Assembly: GCA_018389105.1 (NCBI GenBank) | Contig: JACATO010001531.1 | Location: forward strand, 62,001 to 126,000 | DNA from: Nautilus pompilius | Lineage: Eukaryota > Mollusca > Cephalopoda > Nautilida > Nautilidae | DNA: 64,000 nucleotides | Direction: 5' to 3' | Part shown: positions 47,421 through 61,468 of the stretch, piece by piece | Numbering within the stretch: position 1 is the stretch's first letter | Layout of the letters: each line of letters begins with the position of its first letter | The notes under the pieces: generated by a model | Database searches by the model: none | What the model was told of the DNA's origin: nothing | What the model saw: only the letters and a program-made list of their open reading frames with translations | Position numbers and translations under genes: made by a program

Positions 47421-50400
47421 TTATTATGTTCTTTTTCCTCTTTTTTAAAATAAAAATCTCCACTTCTAAGTCGCCTATTTTAAATTAATGACTGCCTAAT
47501 AATTTTTTTTTAGGGGGGGGAGGGGCCCCAGGATACGTGAACCGTGAATGACTAAGAGTTCTTCCTAGTCTGACCATATAGTAATATCAGTGTAGGTCCC
47601 CATAACACGACTGTTTATTAACGTATCTGTTGACTGCTGCTGTTGGTACACGTGCATTACGACACCTCACATTGGAAGAAACAACAACACAAATCTTATC
47701 GATTCCCAATGTATTGTAATGCAAATATAACCATTGTAATACATGTAACTGACGCAGGACTGTGTTCTCTACAGTATACTGTTTTCCCTTTTTTTTCCTT
47801 CTTAACCAGATTATAAACCCACTTTTAATTTGGCACCTTAATACAGCCAAATCTGTATTTTTTGACTACTCGTATTTGCTACTTATTCTTTTGGCTATAA
47901 TTTATTCATCACTCGAAAACATCACTAGTAATGGTAAACCGTGGCATAAACGAAAGATAAGTACTTGATTTTTTAAACCCTAACCCTGAAAGCATTTGCC
48001 ATTATTTCCACATAATTAATCTGTCTGGCTTCCAGAAGTCAAACGAGCAGATGAGCTAGAAAGAGGAGATTGATCAATGAAGACGTATCTGATTTGCTTA
48101 GCTGTAGGATTCATTGGTGGGACTTTTCCCATGCCAGTTCTTGTTTCTCTGGAAAACAATTGCCTTGAAAGTAACTACGTTGTTTATGAATAGAATATGA
48201 AGTAAATGGAAATAAAAGCCATTTAATATACTATACGAAATTTCTTTCCTCACATGTACAGTGTTTGATGGTTCTTTTGCACTTAAGATTACCTTAGTAT
48301 TCAACAGTTTTTAGATTCTGAAATTTTTAATGATTATAATACAACTGAAGACTTTAAAATATGTTTAATTTTTTAAAATTTTTTCCAAGCATTCTTTTTA
48401 TAAAAGTTAAATCTTTTAGGTACATTTGGAAATATCCACAATCTTTGGTTGCTTCACTGAATATTGTTTTGTTCACATGTGGAGACAGGAAAATTGCTAT
48501 TTGAAAGCTTTTCATGTACAGTAAATATTCAGTTTTGACAAAACTAAGTTTCATTTAAATTATGATATTTATTGAGTGAAATCTAAACATTGTTCATTGA
48601 ATGCCTTTATCATTGATTGCACACGAATTTATAATTACAAACAATTAAATGGAAGTTCCAAATATGTTTTTTTTTTTAGGTATCACTATAGGAAGAAACT
48701 GCTAATTCCTGTATCAAAGATGGCAATCAATACCGAATAAGTTAAAAATTTCAAATTATTTATTAATAAAATGATTTTAGATTTTTGATAACGAAAATTT
48801 TTTTGTAGCTTTGTAATTTTATCATGTTTCCACTTCACATTTTTAAAATCACTTGTGCTTGCAAGTGTTTTTACTATGAGTAACCTGCATTTGCACCTTT
48901 TAAAAATTTTGAGTAAGTTTATCTTGTTTTCATATTAAACTAATTTTTAAACAGGTTGTTTACTGCAAATGTGTCCTTAGGTTGGGATTACAAATAAGTC
49001 AACCAATTTATTTAACAACATTTCTTCTGACTCTTGCTCATTTGATATCCAGAAACATTTGAGGTTTTTTGTATTTGGTCATTTTAAATCTAAAAACAGA
49101 CTTGGCAGATATTTTCACTAATACTAAATTTCCTTACCAAATTGCTAGTTTTCTGTGTGATTTACAGAGTTGTGAGAGAGAGAAAGAGAATATTTTACCA
49201 AATATTATCATAGCTCATCTCTATGGGCTACTGTCTCTCTTATTATATTGACAAGAAAAATGCTATATCCAACATTTAGCTTTAAACCTTTGTTTACATT
49301 TGAAACTTTTATTGAAACTTAAATAAAATGTATATTTTATGTCTATCAAACTAAATTATTTTCATTAAGTCAAAGGTGATAATCTAAAAAGTGGGAGTTT
49401 AAGAGAATCTCAAACTACTGTATTTTAGCTAAATTTTAAAGAGTCATGGCAAAAAGTATTTTGTTTGGTTTTTAAGATTTTATTAGTTTAGTATTTATTA
49501 TTTAGTTACATGTGTAATGTATTTCATATACTATTAATTAATATATTCTTCATGTGGCAAATCAACATAAATTAATAAATCAAAACATTTTAAATGAAAG
49601 CACTTTTGAATGGAATCTTTTTATAACTACTACATTTTAACATTGCTTTATATTTTTAAAAAATGTGTTTTACTTAATTTAATTGCATCTAATTTTTATA
49701 GGGTTATTAGCAAATTAGTAAAGGCCTTTATATAATTTAAACAGATTTTTTGGAAATAATGAATTCATAATACTAATCACTTGTCTTGAATCAATGCTTA
49801 AGAGGATATCTAACTGTAGATATTAGCGCTGTGATCTGTTCTGTGCAGTAGATATCTATAGTCCTATTTTCTGGATCAGAAAATGAGGGCAATTTTCCTC
49901 ATTGATGATATGAAGAAGCCAGAGTCCTTGGACCAAACCACCTTCAAGTTAGTTAGTACACATGCATGAAAAATCATAATGGTGGCTAGCCATCAAATAT
50001 AATCCAGATCCATTGATTTGGGACTGACTGAACTGTAGCTATCACTTGTGATCATAGGCTATGTTAGTTAATCTGCCGTCTATTCCAGTTTCTCAGAAGT
50101 AAAAACTATATATTTACAAAAAGTAAATTTAGAATTATTTTATTTTTTTTTAGTTACATTTGAATATTTATAACAGCTAGATCTTTAATTAGGACAATTA
50201 AATATATAAGTTCTTTGCATTTTCAGTTAGATAAGTTATTCTACAGTTGTTATAATTTTGTTCTATTATTGCAATGATACTAACAATTTGACATTTTGAA
50301 ATTTGTGAAATTGTATCCTTGCAGTATTTAGATGTTTTATATGATGCATCATGTTAAAGTAAAACTATTTAATTAAAAGCATGTTTTAATTTTCTGTGTA

Positions 50401-53130
50401 TTAAAAAGAAACATTAACAGTACTATATTGAGAATATTTAGTGCAAAATGTTACTTTAAGGCATTTTTTCCTCATATTATAAAGGATAACACAAGACAAC
50501 AATGTGAATAAAATGTAATATGAAAGTAGCAAACTTGAAGTCAGGAACCCAATTATTCCTTAGTCTGTTTTGTAATATTTTGTATGAATTTTAAAAATAA
50601 CAGCTGTTGATAAAATAGTAGAGAAAAACATGTTCCATTTTGGTGTTGCTTTAGCTATAGTCCATAGAAGTTACCCAGTTTCTGATATCTCTAATGTTTG
50701 ACACCCAGTTTCTTCCTCATACAAACCTACGGGTTGTCTATTTAAAAAATTGTCTCATAAAGAGAATTTTTAAAAACAGGCACTTTTGAAAATGTTTTAT
50801 TATAAACATGTAATTTCTAAGTACTTGGATTTTCTTTTTCTTTGTTTTTTAGGGAAATAGTTTCCCTTTTAGAAAGCATCCTGCCCTTTTCTCTTTTTCA
50901 TCATAACCTTTCACTTAGTAAATGTATTATATGTAATGTTTAAACTGTACTAGTGACCTTTACAACAAAATGAGCGTAATTCCTATGATCTCTCCCAAAT
51001 TTAAATGTTTTAAAAATTAGTTTATCTAATCAGAGATGACTATTATTTGAAGTTAATCTGCAAAAAAAAGTTTGAATTTTTTTCCTTATGAAATTAATGA
51101 ATAAATTACTAACATTACAAAAAGGAAACTATTACTACCAACAGTGGATTAAAAAAATTATACTTGTAATTAAGAAAATAATACAATCCTTTGCCACTTG
51201 TAGGCTTTTCTCCCACTCAAGACTATTTTATTTTAAACTAAATGGTTTCTCTCTTTAATACAAATACAATTTTGTTAAAGGAAAACAAGAGCCAGGTTAA
51301 TAAACAAAATATTTGAGTGCAAGTTGTTTTTTTTTTTTTTTACTGGTATGTCCATGATAATGGGAGCAATGTAAATTTTAAAAAATAAAAACTTTAAATA
51401 AAAAAAAGCAACTTTTTAAAATCAAAGTTTATCGGATTTATGATATGTTTACTTATTTAACTAAGTAATTTATTATAGTTTTGGTTACTTTTCTTTTTAT
51501 TTTGAAGTATTGTTCATTATTTCAGCCTGGTCTAAAGTGCATCCAGATAAATTGGGATCATTTCAGATACTCAGTTTTAAATTTACATTACAAATATACT
51601 TTTATTGGATCATCAGTGAGAAAAACTGTCAGACTCATTAAACTAATTGTCTTCCTGAGTAAATAACATTTGCTAACTAGAATTCTTTCCCTGTGAGATG
51701 CTATTGGCTGTTGAAGCCTTTCCAGAACAAGCAGTCTAATCTACCACTCTTGCCTGTTCTAATCTGGTTAATTTCTTGATGATTATCTTTGTGGCTACAT
51801 TGGATTAATTTTTCATATTTTTTTCAATTTTGTTGTAATTCATTTTTTGATGATGTGCATCAAAATTATGATTTACCCTCTTCATACTATTTCAGGGTAG
51901 TCTAAAATTTTCTGTTTTTTTACTGGCTAATTAATAGTTCATTGTTCCATTTTGCCTTTGAGTCACATTTATGATGTAGGATTTGGCTGGGTTTTACCCA
52001 AGCAGCACACCTGAAATTGCATGTACAGCTTGGGAAATGTTCATTATTATTATTATATCTATTGCTCTTCATATGGGAAAATAACAAACTCTTGCTTCAT
52101 TAATATAGAAATTTGTCAGAAAAATTGTACAGATGTAACTACTTTGTTGATACAAACTAGCTAATTAAAACAATGTCTAATCAGGCAGATGTTTAAAGAG
52201 AAGACTTTTTGTAATTTACTTTTGGGAATACACTTTGATTTGAGTTTCAGCAAATATTTATAAAAAAACTGCAATTTTAAAAAAAGCAATAGCCTATCTA
52301 TCCAATGGCAATGATACTGGAGGTCAGTAGCTGCCTCTGCATCCCAAATATATTTTTAAGGGGTGCAAAATATACCTTTTGCACTTCCAAAAATGCTATT
52401 TTTAATATTTTCATTCTTTCTTTAAAATCATGAGTAACACTCACGTTTCACTGCTAGGACCATTTTTTTTATATTTAATGATTTTTATAATCAACATACA
52501 ATATCTTCCTCCATATTGACATTTTTTTGAGGTGGTAGTGTTCTTCTCTTGGGTTGCACTGATTCAGGAGGCAATTGCATAAGAGTGAAAGGATTGGCTA
52601 GGTGAGAAGAATGGAGGTGGCCATTGTCCAAATAGCCCTGAATCATGCTGGTGTGAAGCCTTCTGTTGTGTAAAACTGGTCTAAAGTGTAAGGTGAGAGA
52701 GAACAACAGAGGTGTGTGGAAGAATAGCACCAGTTATATCTCCCTTCCATATCACTGAATGTCACCATCTGCCAGACTAATACAAAGTTAAAGATCACCA
52801 GGCTTTAGTGACAGTGATACCTGAACACCCTATTAAAGAGATCCCTTCTTGTAGAGACAGACCAAATTAATTCATGCTGGTCTTTAATGGCCCATGTGCA
52901 TTCCAACTATCTTCTCAATACTGTTCAACATCACAGAGAGAATAACAGCCTGAAAGACATTCAATAATGGGTTCATTTGCCCACTGATCTAGTTACATCA
53001 GTATTAGTATCTATTTTGTGATGTGTATAACATTGATTTATTCAAACTTTTTAAATTTAATAAGCATCAACCATAACACCGTATATGAAAAAAGGTTAGG
53101 GTTTTTTTTTGTTTCTTTTAGAATTTTATG
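47421..53130. other. Long AT-rich stretch, no gene recognised
   Basis: There is an ATT repeat at 47413-47428, then AT-rich DNA on both strands. A 38-codon ORF at 48077-48193 (MKTYLICLAVGFIGGTFPMP...) has a hydrophobic start but nothing else to support it. The GC-richer segment at 52490-53000 may be an old repeat. No splice-linked coding signal was found. Confidence 0.45.
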
Positions 53131-53149
53131 GAACGAAGTATTCAGTTGC

Positions 53150-54210
53150 TGACTTTGAAAAATGAACCACACACACACAGTTTGAAAGAATTTTTGTCTT
53201 CTCACCATTTATCTTAGCAGCTGTACACAAAATTCCAACAAACCCAAATGCCTGAAGTGTCCAAAATCTCAGGGTTACCACATCTAACTAAAAGGTCCTC
53301 TTCCAACAATAAACAAAAGCATATTTCAAGAATTATAGTACAAATGTTTCCATGGTTAGAATTTGGCATTGTTAAAAATGCTGCTTTCTGTTATTCATGC
53401 CAACAGATGTCAGAGCACGATATGAATCTTTTGTCAAAATCAGTTGGCATATTAGCAAAAACGGTGTTAACTCATGAAACAAGGCTCAAGAAGTTAAGAG
53501 TAGTCATGAAAAGTGCTATACCCATGTATAAATTCTTGTGTTGCTGTAAAATGTGAATGTTCAGAATCAGTTCACAACATGAATCTGAAAGAAAACTTGC
53601 AACAAAGTGCTTCACTGACAGTTATGTTACATTTTCACAATTTCTTATAAGTTAAGGAATACTTATTTGAGATAGAGATTACGCTAATTTAAATTTTAAA
53701 CAATAACTCAACTTTGTATTTGTGATAATGGTGATTTAATGAATTGGCTAAATAAGTCATGGAGTTTACCAAAAATTCAAAATGAGATCTTGGAACTTAA
53801 TGGTCCACTAAGGAAAGAAAGCACTATTCCATAATGGCAGTTGAAACAGTAGATGTAACACATCGAACAAACATTCATTTTGGTGAGGACTGTTTCTGAA
53901 TACGTGTTAGGACTATACTTTAAAAGATGTGATAACAAAAACCATCATTGACAATTCTGGACATTACTCACATTTCAATTTAGATATTGCATACATTTGT
54001 GAATTTTGTTATCATGGTGCATCGGTTATGAGTGGACATTTGAGTGGTGTGGCAGTTTGACGACACATTGTCAGATGCACTCACTCAACCTCACAGTTCA
54101 GGATACTGTTTCCAAAATTCCAGTAATGCAAGATGACTTAAATCTTGTCAGTGATTTGATATTGAGAGAAAGTCCTAGTACTATACTACTGTGCAAAAAG
54201 TTGCCATAGA
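53150..54210 (+). pseudogene. hAT transposase relic, ZMYM1-like
   Basis: The ORF at 53248-53556 contains RIIVQMFPWLEFGIVKNAAF then CYSCQQM, which matches the TTF-type zinc finger (PWLEYS..KDAAFC-PC) at the front of ZMYM1/DUF4371 hAT proteins. Near 54000-54200 different frames give YHGASVMSGHLSGVAV, then HSLNLTVQDTVSKIP and LVSDLI. These are the GYDGASNMSG and H-LNL-VQD motifs of the transposase core. The stretch between them is full of stops, and later parts (to about 54880) cannot be aligned by eye. Confidence 0.65.
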
Positions 54211-55854
54211 ATTTAACTGCTCCAAAGGTCATACAAGATAGCTGTACCTCACTATTTACCATCTGATTCTTTGGTTGGTATTCACAAACAAATAATTGTT
54301 ATCTGTTGCTTTATCTAAACTTGAATTTGAATCAACTGACAATTGAATAGAATTGGCAGCAAATAGCCACATCAAGCCATTCAGATGGTTAATTTCTACA
54401 TCATACTGGTTATTGCTACCAAACATTTTCAGCTGGCTGATATCCTCAGCAAAAACTTGTAATGCTTCACTATTTCTGTTGAAGGAGTAGTAAGCTTTTG
54501 TCAATTCACAAAACCTAATCTTCAAAAAAGATTTCTTTTGACTGTTTTAAACTTGGCAATAAGTCTTGCAAGATAGTGTGTTTCAGATGACCTAAGAATT
54601 TCTCAAAGAAAATGTCCCAAAAGATATTGGGTTGGTATCAGTGATGGAGACCAATATGATATCTACAGCTATGTTTTTTTTTTTCCAAATTATCAATAAT
54701 AAAATCTCTTGTTTAACCAAAAGAATTGAACACAAAAGTATCTCTCTCCTGCATGCAATAAAAACTACTAACAGTGTGCATGGGATGATGACAATATTCC
54801 TGAAGCTGTTGTCACCAATATGATGGAACATTATGGTGATGACATTGAATCTCACCATTCTTTACTGCACAATAAACATTGGTAAACATGAAGGATACTG
54901 TTTGTGATGGAATTAACAACCTGAATTTTGTCTTGACAAAAATTGGAAGTAATTCACTAAAAAAAAAAAATGGTTCTGAAGATCATCATATTGTGTTCAG
55001 TTTCTCAGATCTGCATTATGTGAAAAACTACCTATGATCTACCATGAATCAGTCAGGGTTAGCCATTTATTTTTTGCTAAATTTGTATAAAGAAGTTGAT
55101 GCAGTAAACCTCACCCAGCCTATACAGACCTTCAGGTCTAAAAATGAGATGTGGGGGAATGCTTTTTTTTTTTTTCATTACCTTGAACAGTGAATGAAGT
55201 TTTACAAAAAAATACATAGTAATTTTGTTTGTTTAAAAACATGAATATTATCATTATTTTTTGCATATTCTTGTATCTGTTTATTAATCGTTAATAAAGA
55301 ATAATTTACTAAAAATAAATGTATAGTTGGGCATAAGAATGGGTTAGAAAATGCACCTTGCAACCCCAATAATGATAAATCTATGCCTGTGTATTCGCAT
55401 GAGCATGCATGCAATGTCTAAGTACAAAACAGAATGCCTTTCTGGATTATGCATGGAAAAGAGTTTTTAGATAACAGATATTAAAACAATTCATTTAGGA
55501 AGAATAAGATGATTTAATTTTGTTGATCAATAACAGTAAGGGTGGTACCACAATTTTGAAAGTATTGGGACTGGGAAAATTTTTAATGAGGTGCCATAGG
55601 TTGCAATGGAGTCAAATGAAACAGCAGAGCTGTCAAGGCATGCAGTAGAAAAAATTGTGAATTTTAGTTTTCAGAAATGTATTCTTGAGGCATCTGAAGA
55701 AAATAAAAACAATGTGCAGACAGTCTGCAACTTATGTAGTCAATCGCCTCCTTTCTCATCAGCTAGAGTGTTCCTATTCTTGTTTACATGTGTTGCATTT
55801 GTTGTGATGATTTCATGTCATATTCTTGCAGATTTTAACCTTGTAATCATGGTC
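54211..55854. other. Flank between hAT relic and pogo B, unassigned
   Basis: The first part may be the decayed C-terminal half of the hAT relic. From 55606 an open frame runs into the pogo B transposase, but its first 80 codons (MESNETAELSRHAVEKI...) do not look like pogo. They are probably leader sequence of the element. Confidence 0.4.
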
Positions 55855-55933
55855 ATGAAGCATCACAGTGATTCTAAAGGTGCTGGTGCTACGATAAAAC
55901 TATGTACAATTAGTCTTGAAGAGAAATATAATA

Positions 55934-57204
55934 CGAGGTCTGTTGAAAAAGTATCCGACCTTAGGGTGGGGAAAAAAAATTACGTACTTAGTGGGGTTCA
56001 ATTGCTAATCCCCTTCGAAGTAGGCCCCTTGTGCCTCCACACACTTAGCCCAGCGATCACGTCTGGAATGCTTCTCAGCTCCGCCGTTGCATTCCGCATG
56101 ATGTCCTCTTGGCTCTCAAAACAAGAGCCTTTCAGTGGCATCTTCATTTTTGGGAACAACCAGAAGTCAGAAGGAGCCATGTCTGGAGAGTAGGGAGCCT
56201 GGTGAATGAGCCAAATGCCTTTCTTTGCCAAGAAACCTTGATCAGCTGTGACGAATGAGCCGGAGTGTTGTCATGATGCAGCTGCAAGTTTTGCAACACT
56301 CACAGATCCGGTCTCTTGTGCCGAACTGCATCACGAAGACTTTGGAGGACTTCCTGATAGTACTCCTTTGTAACTGTTTGTCCTTCTGGTGCGTATTCGT
56401 GATGCACAACACCTCAGTAGTAGAAGAAAACAGTTGGCATCATCTTGATTTTTCTCCTGACCTGACTTGCTTTTTTGGGTCTTGGCGACTTTGGGTGCTT
56501 CCACTGTGATGACTGAGCTTTGGTTTCTGGGTCGTACCCATACACCCACATTTTATCTCCAGTTATCACGGTATTCTGGAACTCAGGATCCCTGTTGACA
56601 GTATGCAGCAGGTCCTGTGCAACCTCAAGACGAAGTTGTTGTTCCTGAGAAAGCAGCTTCTCAAGCCCAAATCCTCCTTTAAAATTGCATGTGCAGAATC
56701 TTTACTGATCCCAACCTCATCACCAATTTCCTGCACCATCCAATGACGATCCTCCATTATCAAGGTCTGCACTTTCTCAATAACAACTGCATTGCTACTT
56801 GTTGATAGCCTCCAGAAACGTTGGTCACACTCCACTGATGTGCGGCCATCTTTGAACCTGTTGTACCATTCTTTTATTTGGGTAACACCCATGGTATTGT
56901 CACCAAAAGCCTGTTGAATTTTGCAAATTGTTTCCGCTTAGATATCTCCAAGCTTTTGGCAAAACTTGATGCAAGATCTTTGCTCCACGTGTTCCATCAT
57001 CACGGGTGAAATGAAAATGCGACAAGTAAGTAGTACAGCACCTCATGGTGGCTGCCTGACAGCGACTGACACATCCAGCAAGCATGCCAAAAACCACACA
57101 TGCGTATGAAGGCATGCAGCTCCACTATTCACATTTTTGCTTTCCATAACGTCATTAGTTCCCACAGGAAAAAATAAAGTTGGATACTTTTTTGACAGAC
57201 CTCG
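55934..57204 (-). mobile_element. mariner element, family B copy 2
   Basis: The 1271-bp element is flanked by TA (55932-55933 and 57205-57206). Its ends are CGAGGTCTGTTGAAAAAGTA on the left and CGAGGTCTGTCAAAAAAGTA read inward from the right. Both inverted repeats are nearly complete. It is the same family as 37410-38673 and is likewise inserted near the N-terminal code of a pogo element. Confidence 0.93.
56005..57000 (-). pseudogene. mariner transposase (family B), nearly full length
   Basis: Read on the - strand from MMEHVEQRSCIKFCQKLGDI, the region contains MGVTQIKEWYNRFKDGRTSV, VIEKVQTLIMEDRHWMVQEI and GDEVGISKDSAHAILKEDLG, then a D-containing NTVITGDKMWVYGYD-like motif. NKHR-type linkers, the HDN motif region and MAPSDFWLFPKMKMPLKGSC follow. 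In the first catalytic motif the expected DET reads DKM, so E and T are changed. The span fits a full 330-residue transposase, but frameshifts split it into at least three ORFs. Confidence 0.85.
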
Positions 57205-58866
57205 TATGATACAGATGCATGAGAACAGTGAATCCATAACTTTTCTTGCATGTGCTCTGGGTTTTTCTGCATCCACAGTGATCACAACTGCATTAAAGAA
57301 CAAGTGAAAAGTTCTGCATTTATGAAGATGACTGTCATTACTAAGGAATGTCTAGTGCATTAACCGAGATAAAGAAGTTGTTGATTGTGTTGGTCGAGGA
57401 TTAAAATCAATGACACATACCACTTAGCCTTCTGACAATCAAGGAAAAGGCTAAAAGTCTTTACAGAGACTTGAAAGTGAAGAGGGGTGAAACATGGAAG
57501 TTTTGTTGCAAGTAATAAGTGGTTCTGCTGGTTTAAATCCATTCAAATTTGCATAATGTAAAAGTGAGTGGTGATGCTGCTAGTGCTGATACAGTGACAG
57601 CAGAAGAGTTTCAAAAGTGCTGGATAATGTAATTAAGGAGAGTTCTTATTTGATGGGGCAAGTGTTTTAATGTTGATGAAACTGACTTATATTTTAAAAG
57701 AATGCCTGACCATATGTACATTGCTGAAGAAGAAGAAAACTATGCCAGATTTTAAGGCAGCTAAGGATTGTCTAACTCTGCTCCTTGGTGGTAATGCGGC
57801 AGGGGGGGAGGGTGGTTGCAAGTTGAAACCTCTGCTTGTGTACAATGGAAAATCCACAGGCACTGAAGCACATTCACAAGTGGTCTCTTCCTTTTGTATG
57901 GATGTCAAACCCAAAGGCCTGGGTTACGGTAGCCATATTCAAGGCATATTTTTGGCACCATTTCATCACTCAGTTGAACTATTGCCAGGCCAAAGGAATC
58001 CCCTTCAAAATCCTGCTGATCCTTGACAGTGTCCTTGGTCATCCTCCATAGTTGGATGATTTGCATCCCAACATCAGAGTTGTTTCTACCACCAAACAAC
58101 TTTAGTGCTGCAACCAACGGATCAGGGGGTTAACAGCAACCTTCAGAGCATACTATCTATGCAGGATTTGCTCAAGCTATCCAAGCTACAGACAGGGACG
58201 GCACAACCTTGAAGGACTTCTGAAAGGGCTACAACATCTACGATGCAATAAAAAACATTGCAACAGCCTGGGATGAGATCGATCCAACAAATATAAATAG
58301 TGTTTGGAAGAACCTGTATCCTCAATTTGTCAACATCTCTCAAGGGTTCAAGGATACAGTTGTGGAAGAACACTAAAGTTGTTGATCTTGTTCATCAAGT
58401 GGACCTTGAGTGTGATGCTGAAAATCTCCTTGATTCACATGATGAAGAGCTGACAAACAAGGTGTTAATAGAGCTGGAGGCACAGAAGGTTGTGAAGGAG
58501 AGCCAGGATGATGATGAAGAGGAGCCACTTGAGCACTTTACAATGAAGGAAATGTGAAGCATTCAAGGACCCTGCTAAAGGAATGATAACCATTTGAGAG
58601 GATGGACCCCAATGCCGCCAGGTTCACCAAAGTCAACAGAGCCATCCAAAGATGATCTGTCTAGTTACAGGGCCATCTATGCTAAGAGGCTGCTGAGCAG
58701 TCAACTCTCGATAGGTTTATTAAAAAAGTTGAATGGCCACCAAAAGCTTCTACATACTCATCAACTCATGACTGTGTTGCATCACCCTTCACTTCATCTA
58801 GTATTAATTAATTAGCCAGAATGCTAGCACCACCACCACCACCACCACCACCACCACCCATTATGT
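57205..58866 (+). pseudogene. Tigger-type transposase relic, element B (main part)
   Basis: After the mariner come the helix-turn-helix (LGFSASTVITTALKN), IPLSLLTIKEKAKSLYRDLK, NLHNVKVSGDAASADT, FNVDETDLYFKRMPDHMYIA (first catalytic D), KTMPDFKAAKDCLTLLLGGN and AAGGEGGCKLKPLLVYNGKS. Then MSNPKAWVTVAIFKAYFWHH, IPFKILLILDSVLGHPP (second D), LQPTDQG (third D), LLDSHDEELTNKVLIELEAQ and STLDRFIKKVEWPP follow. This order is that of Tigger/jerky-type DDE transposases. Many frameshifts and stops make it inactive. The N-terminus (SDSKGAGATIKLCTISLEEK) lies at 55855-55933. Confidence 0.88.
58828..58859 (+). repeat. (CAC)n microsatellite
   Basis: About ten CAC units lie at the end of the pogo B coding remains. 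In the transposase frame they would read as a proline run after LARMLA. Confidence 0.9.
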
Positions 58867-61468
58867 GAGCAAGCCAGCTATAAAAATTAAGGAACATGAT
58901 GTTCATTGTAAAATTTAATTTTTTATGTACTCCATTTTTATGGTTTATGTAAAAAATGCACTAGATTAGTCAGCCATACATAATTGTACATCATCTCTGA
59001 CTTATGTATAGGATTGTGGGACTGTCTGTATACATGCATTGTACACACTAACTTTTCTACTAGAGAGGGTAGGGTAAGCTGTATTAAATTAAGTACCAGT
59101 ATTACTTTATTTACACTGATCAGTAAAAAGTAAGGGAAATTAGATGACTAAAAATGAAGGCTCAATAAGCGCTTAGAGTAACAAATTCATTCACAATTTT
59201 TTTTTTTCAAATTTAGTTAATCCAATTCTTCCTGGTATATGTTTACAAGAGCACAGGAATTATTTTTGTTTCACATATGATCCCAAACACATCTTTGCAG
59301 CATTGAAAATCTTCATGTGGGCCTTAAATGTTGGTATGACAATCGGTAAATGTAAAATGTGTTAACAGATTTTTTCTCATTGGATATGCTCGTAGATACA
59401 TTGTTTTTATTTTGCATTATACAGTGACATTTTTGATAATACTCAGCATGCAGAGTTGAATATGGAACTTTTGAAAATAAATTTTTAATAAAAATTAACT
59501 TAGTTTGAAGAACTATCTCAATTTAGCATTCATTTGAGATTTTTCCATTTTCAACAATAAGTCCTCAATTTAAACTCCAAAATGGTTATAACAAGTTTCT
59601 GGAAAAATATTGCATGAAAAATTCTTCTGAAAATGTTGGTGTGGAAGTGTACAGCTGAAGGTTCTAAATCATTTTCATATGCTCTTATAGTCTCATTCCA
59701 GATTTTAGCAAAAATTTTTCTTATTTCTCAATGTTTGTAAATATTTGATTAATGTCTTTATTGCTTGCTTTGTTTTAATGCACAATTTGAATGCTCTGAG
59801 CTCTGTGATTGAGATGGACATGAGGACAAGATATATCTTTCCTCTCTCAAACTAATCATGTAAAAAAAAAAAAAAGCTTTTGTGGCCAGTTCTCTGCAGA
59901 TACTTAATGATATTTGGTTCAAGGCAGCCAACAACTTAACTTAACTCCAGATTTCTTAACTGTTTTCACTCTGACAGTCTAGCATGTAGGGCACGTTGTC
60001 CTCAAATGGCTTTGGTTAAAGTCATTGTTTTGCTCAATTATGCACACATTAAGATAGAGATGCATACCTCTGACTAAATTAAGGCTGCAGTGTACATAGA
60101 TTGCCCATGGTTCCTTTCAGATACTTTTGCTTTAACTCTTGTAAAATGTCCTTTCATATTTGTAGCCCCAACATAGCATTGGCCATGAAGGAAATTATAG
60201 CAAATTGAATTGTACAAGAGCATCTTCTATCAAAATAAATGTTTTTGCTGTTGTAGAAGGGAAAAAATACTTGAAAAATTTATAAATTTTCATATGCATG
60301 CCTTCCACACAATGATAACTATTTCCTACTGTTAATATCCATGATGCATCAATAATTATGAAGATACAGCCAATAATGAGAATGTTTTGCAAAGTTTTTT
60401 TTTTTTTTTGGCCAGGAGACCCTTGCCAAATTTAATTTTGGATATTATATATAAATGCATATGAAGAATTTTCTTATCTGCATGTAGTTGTATCAGTTTC
60501 TAATAATTTGATTTTTTTTTCTTTCTTTAGTTCCAAGAAAGCATGTCCTGCTGTGTCAAAAATTGTATTGACAAGACTAGTCTCATAAGGGTATTCCATA
60601 TGTTCCTTTGATCCTGAGAGATATATATACATGTATATATATATATATACATCTCTCTCTCTAAGTAAAAAAATTTTTTCAATAGTCTGTGTGCATTACT
60701 TGGGAAATTCAAAGCAAATTTTTCTCTTATAAATTAAAGTAGTCACTCAAGATAAATGAATTCTTCTAGTTTTCATAAAATTTTAGAAGTATGAGTCACA
60801 ATAATGGAGTCACTTGAACTCTATAAATTTTAGCTATCATGGTTTTCATTCTGTGAGCTGCTTTAATGAGAAAGCGACATCACTAAGTTGAATGGGAGAG
60901 TGCAACAGTTTACCATGTCAGACCAATGTGGTATTTTGTCTGATGAAACAAATTATTTCTACTTCATTTCTAGTTATTTTTTTTACATTTCACTCTCTAT
61001 CACTTATTAGTGAAAGCTTCTCACCATATACTTTAATACATCCTGTTTGACTTGTTTCAGCCAGAATTTTTATTCTGGTTTGCAGTCACTATTTTAGACT
61101 TTTTACTTGTGAAATAACTATTTGAAGACAATGTTGATTTTCTATTTGGAAGTCATTCTAAAATAAAAATACAAAAACAAAAAAAATCAAATCTGTTCTT
61201 TCACAACTGCATTCATGAATCGTGTTTGCTATGCTGCTGCACCTGATTAGGTTCTACTAAATTAATAAATGAACTGTCTGTTGTCTGTCAGCATCTTTGC
61301 TTTGGCTGAGCATCACTTACTGGAAACCAGATTTGGCAGTGGTTTGTTTTTAAAAAAAAAAAAAAATAGGCCAGCATTTACAGTTTATTTGGATAGTTGT
61401 ACTAGTTGACAGCTAAAATGGTGATTGTCAGACTAGTTCAAAACTAAATAATTTAGACTTGTTCCACT
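58867..61468. other. AT-rich DNA, nothing recognised
   Basis: There is no coding signal on either strand. A TA/CT compound microsatellite lies at 60621-60662. Confidence 0.5.
60621..60662. repeat. (TA)n/(CT)n compound microsatellite
   Basis: An ATATATATAC unit, then a longer TA run, passes into a TCTCTCTCTCT run. It is a simple repeat without other features. Confidence 0.85.

Larger units (their letters stand above)
55855..58866 (+). mobile_element. pogo/Tigger element B, interrupted by a mariner
   Basis: This Tigger-1-like element has its transposase code in two parts, 55855-55933 and from 57205 on, separated by a family B mariner on the other strand. Removing the mariner and one TA rejoins the reading frame (LEEKYN to MIQMHENSES). 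Terminal repeats were not identified, so the limits given are those of the coding remains. Confidence 0.8.
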
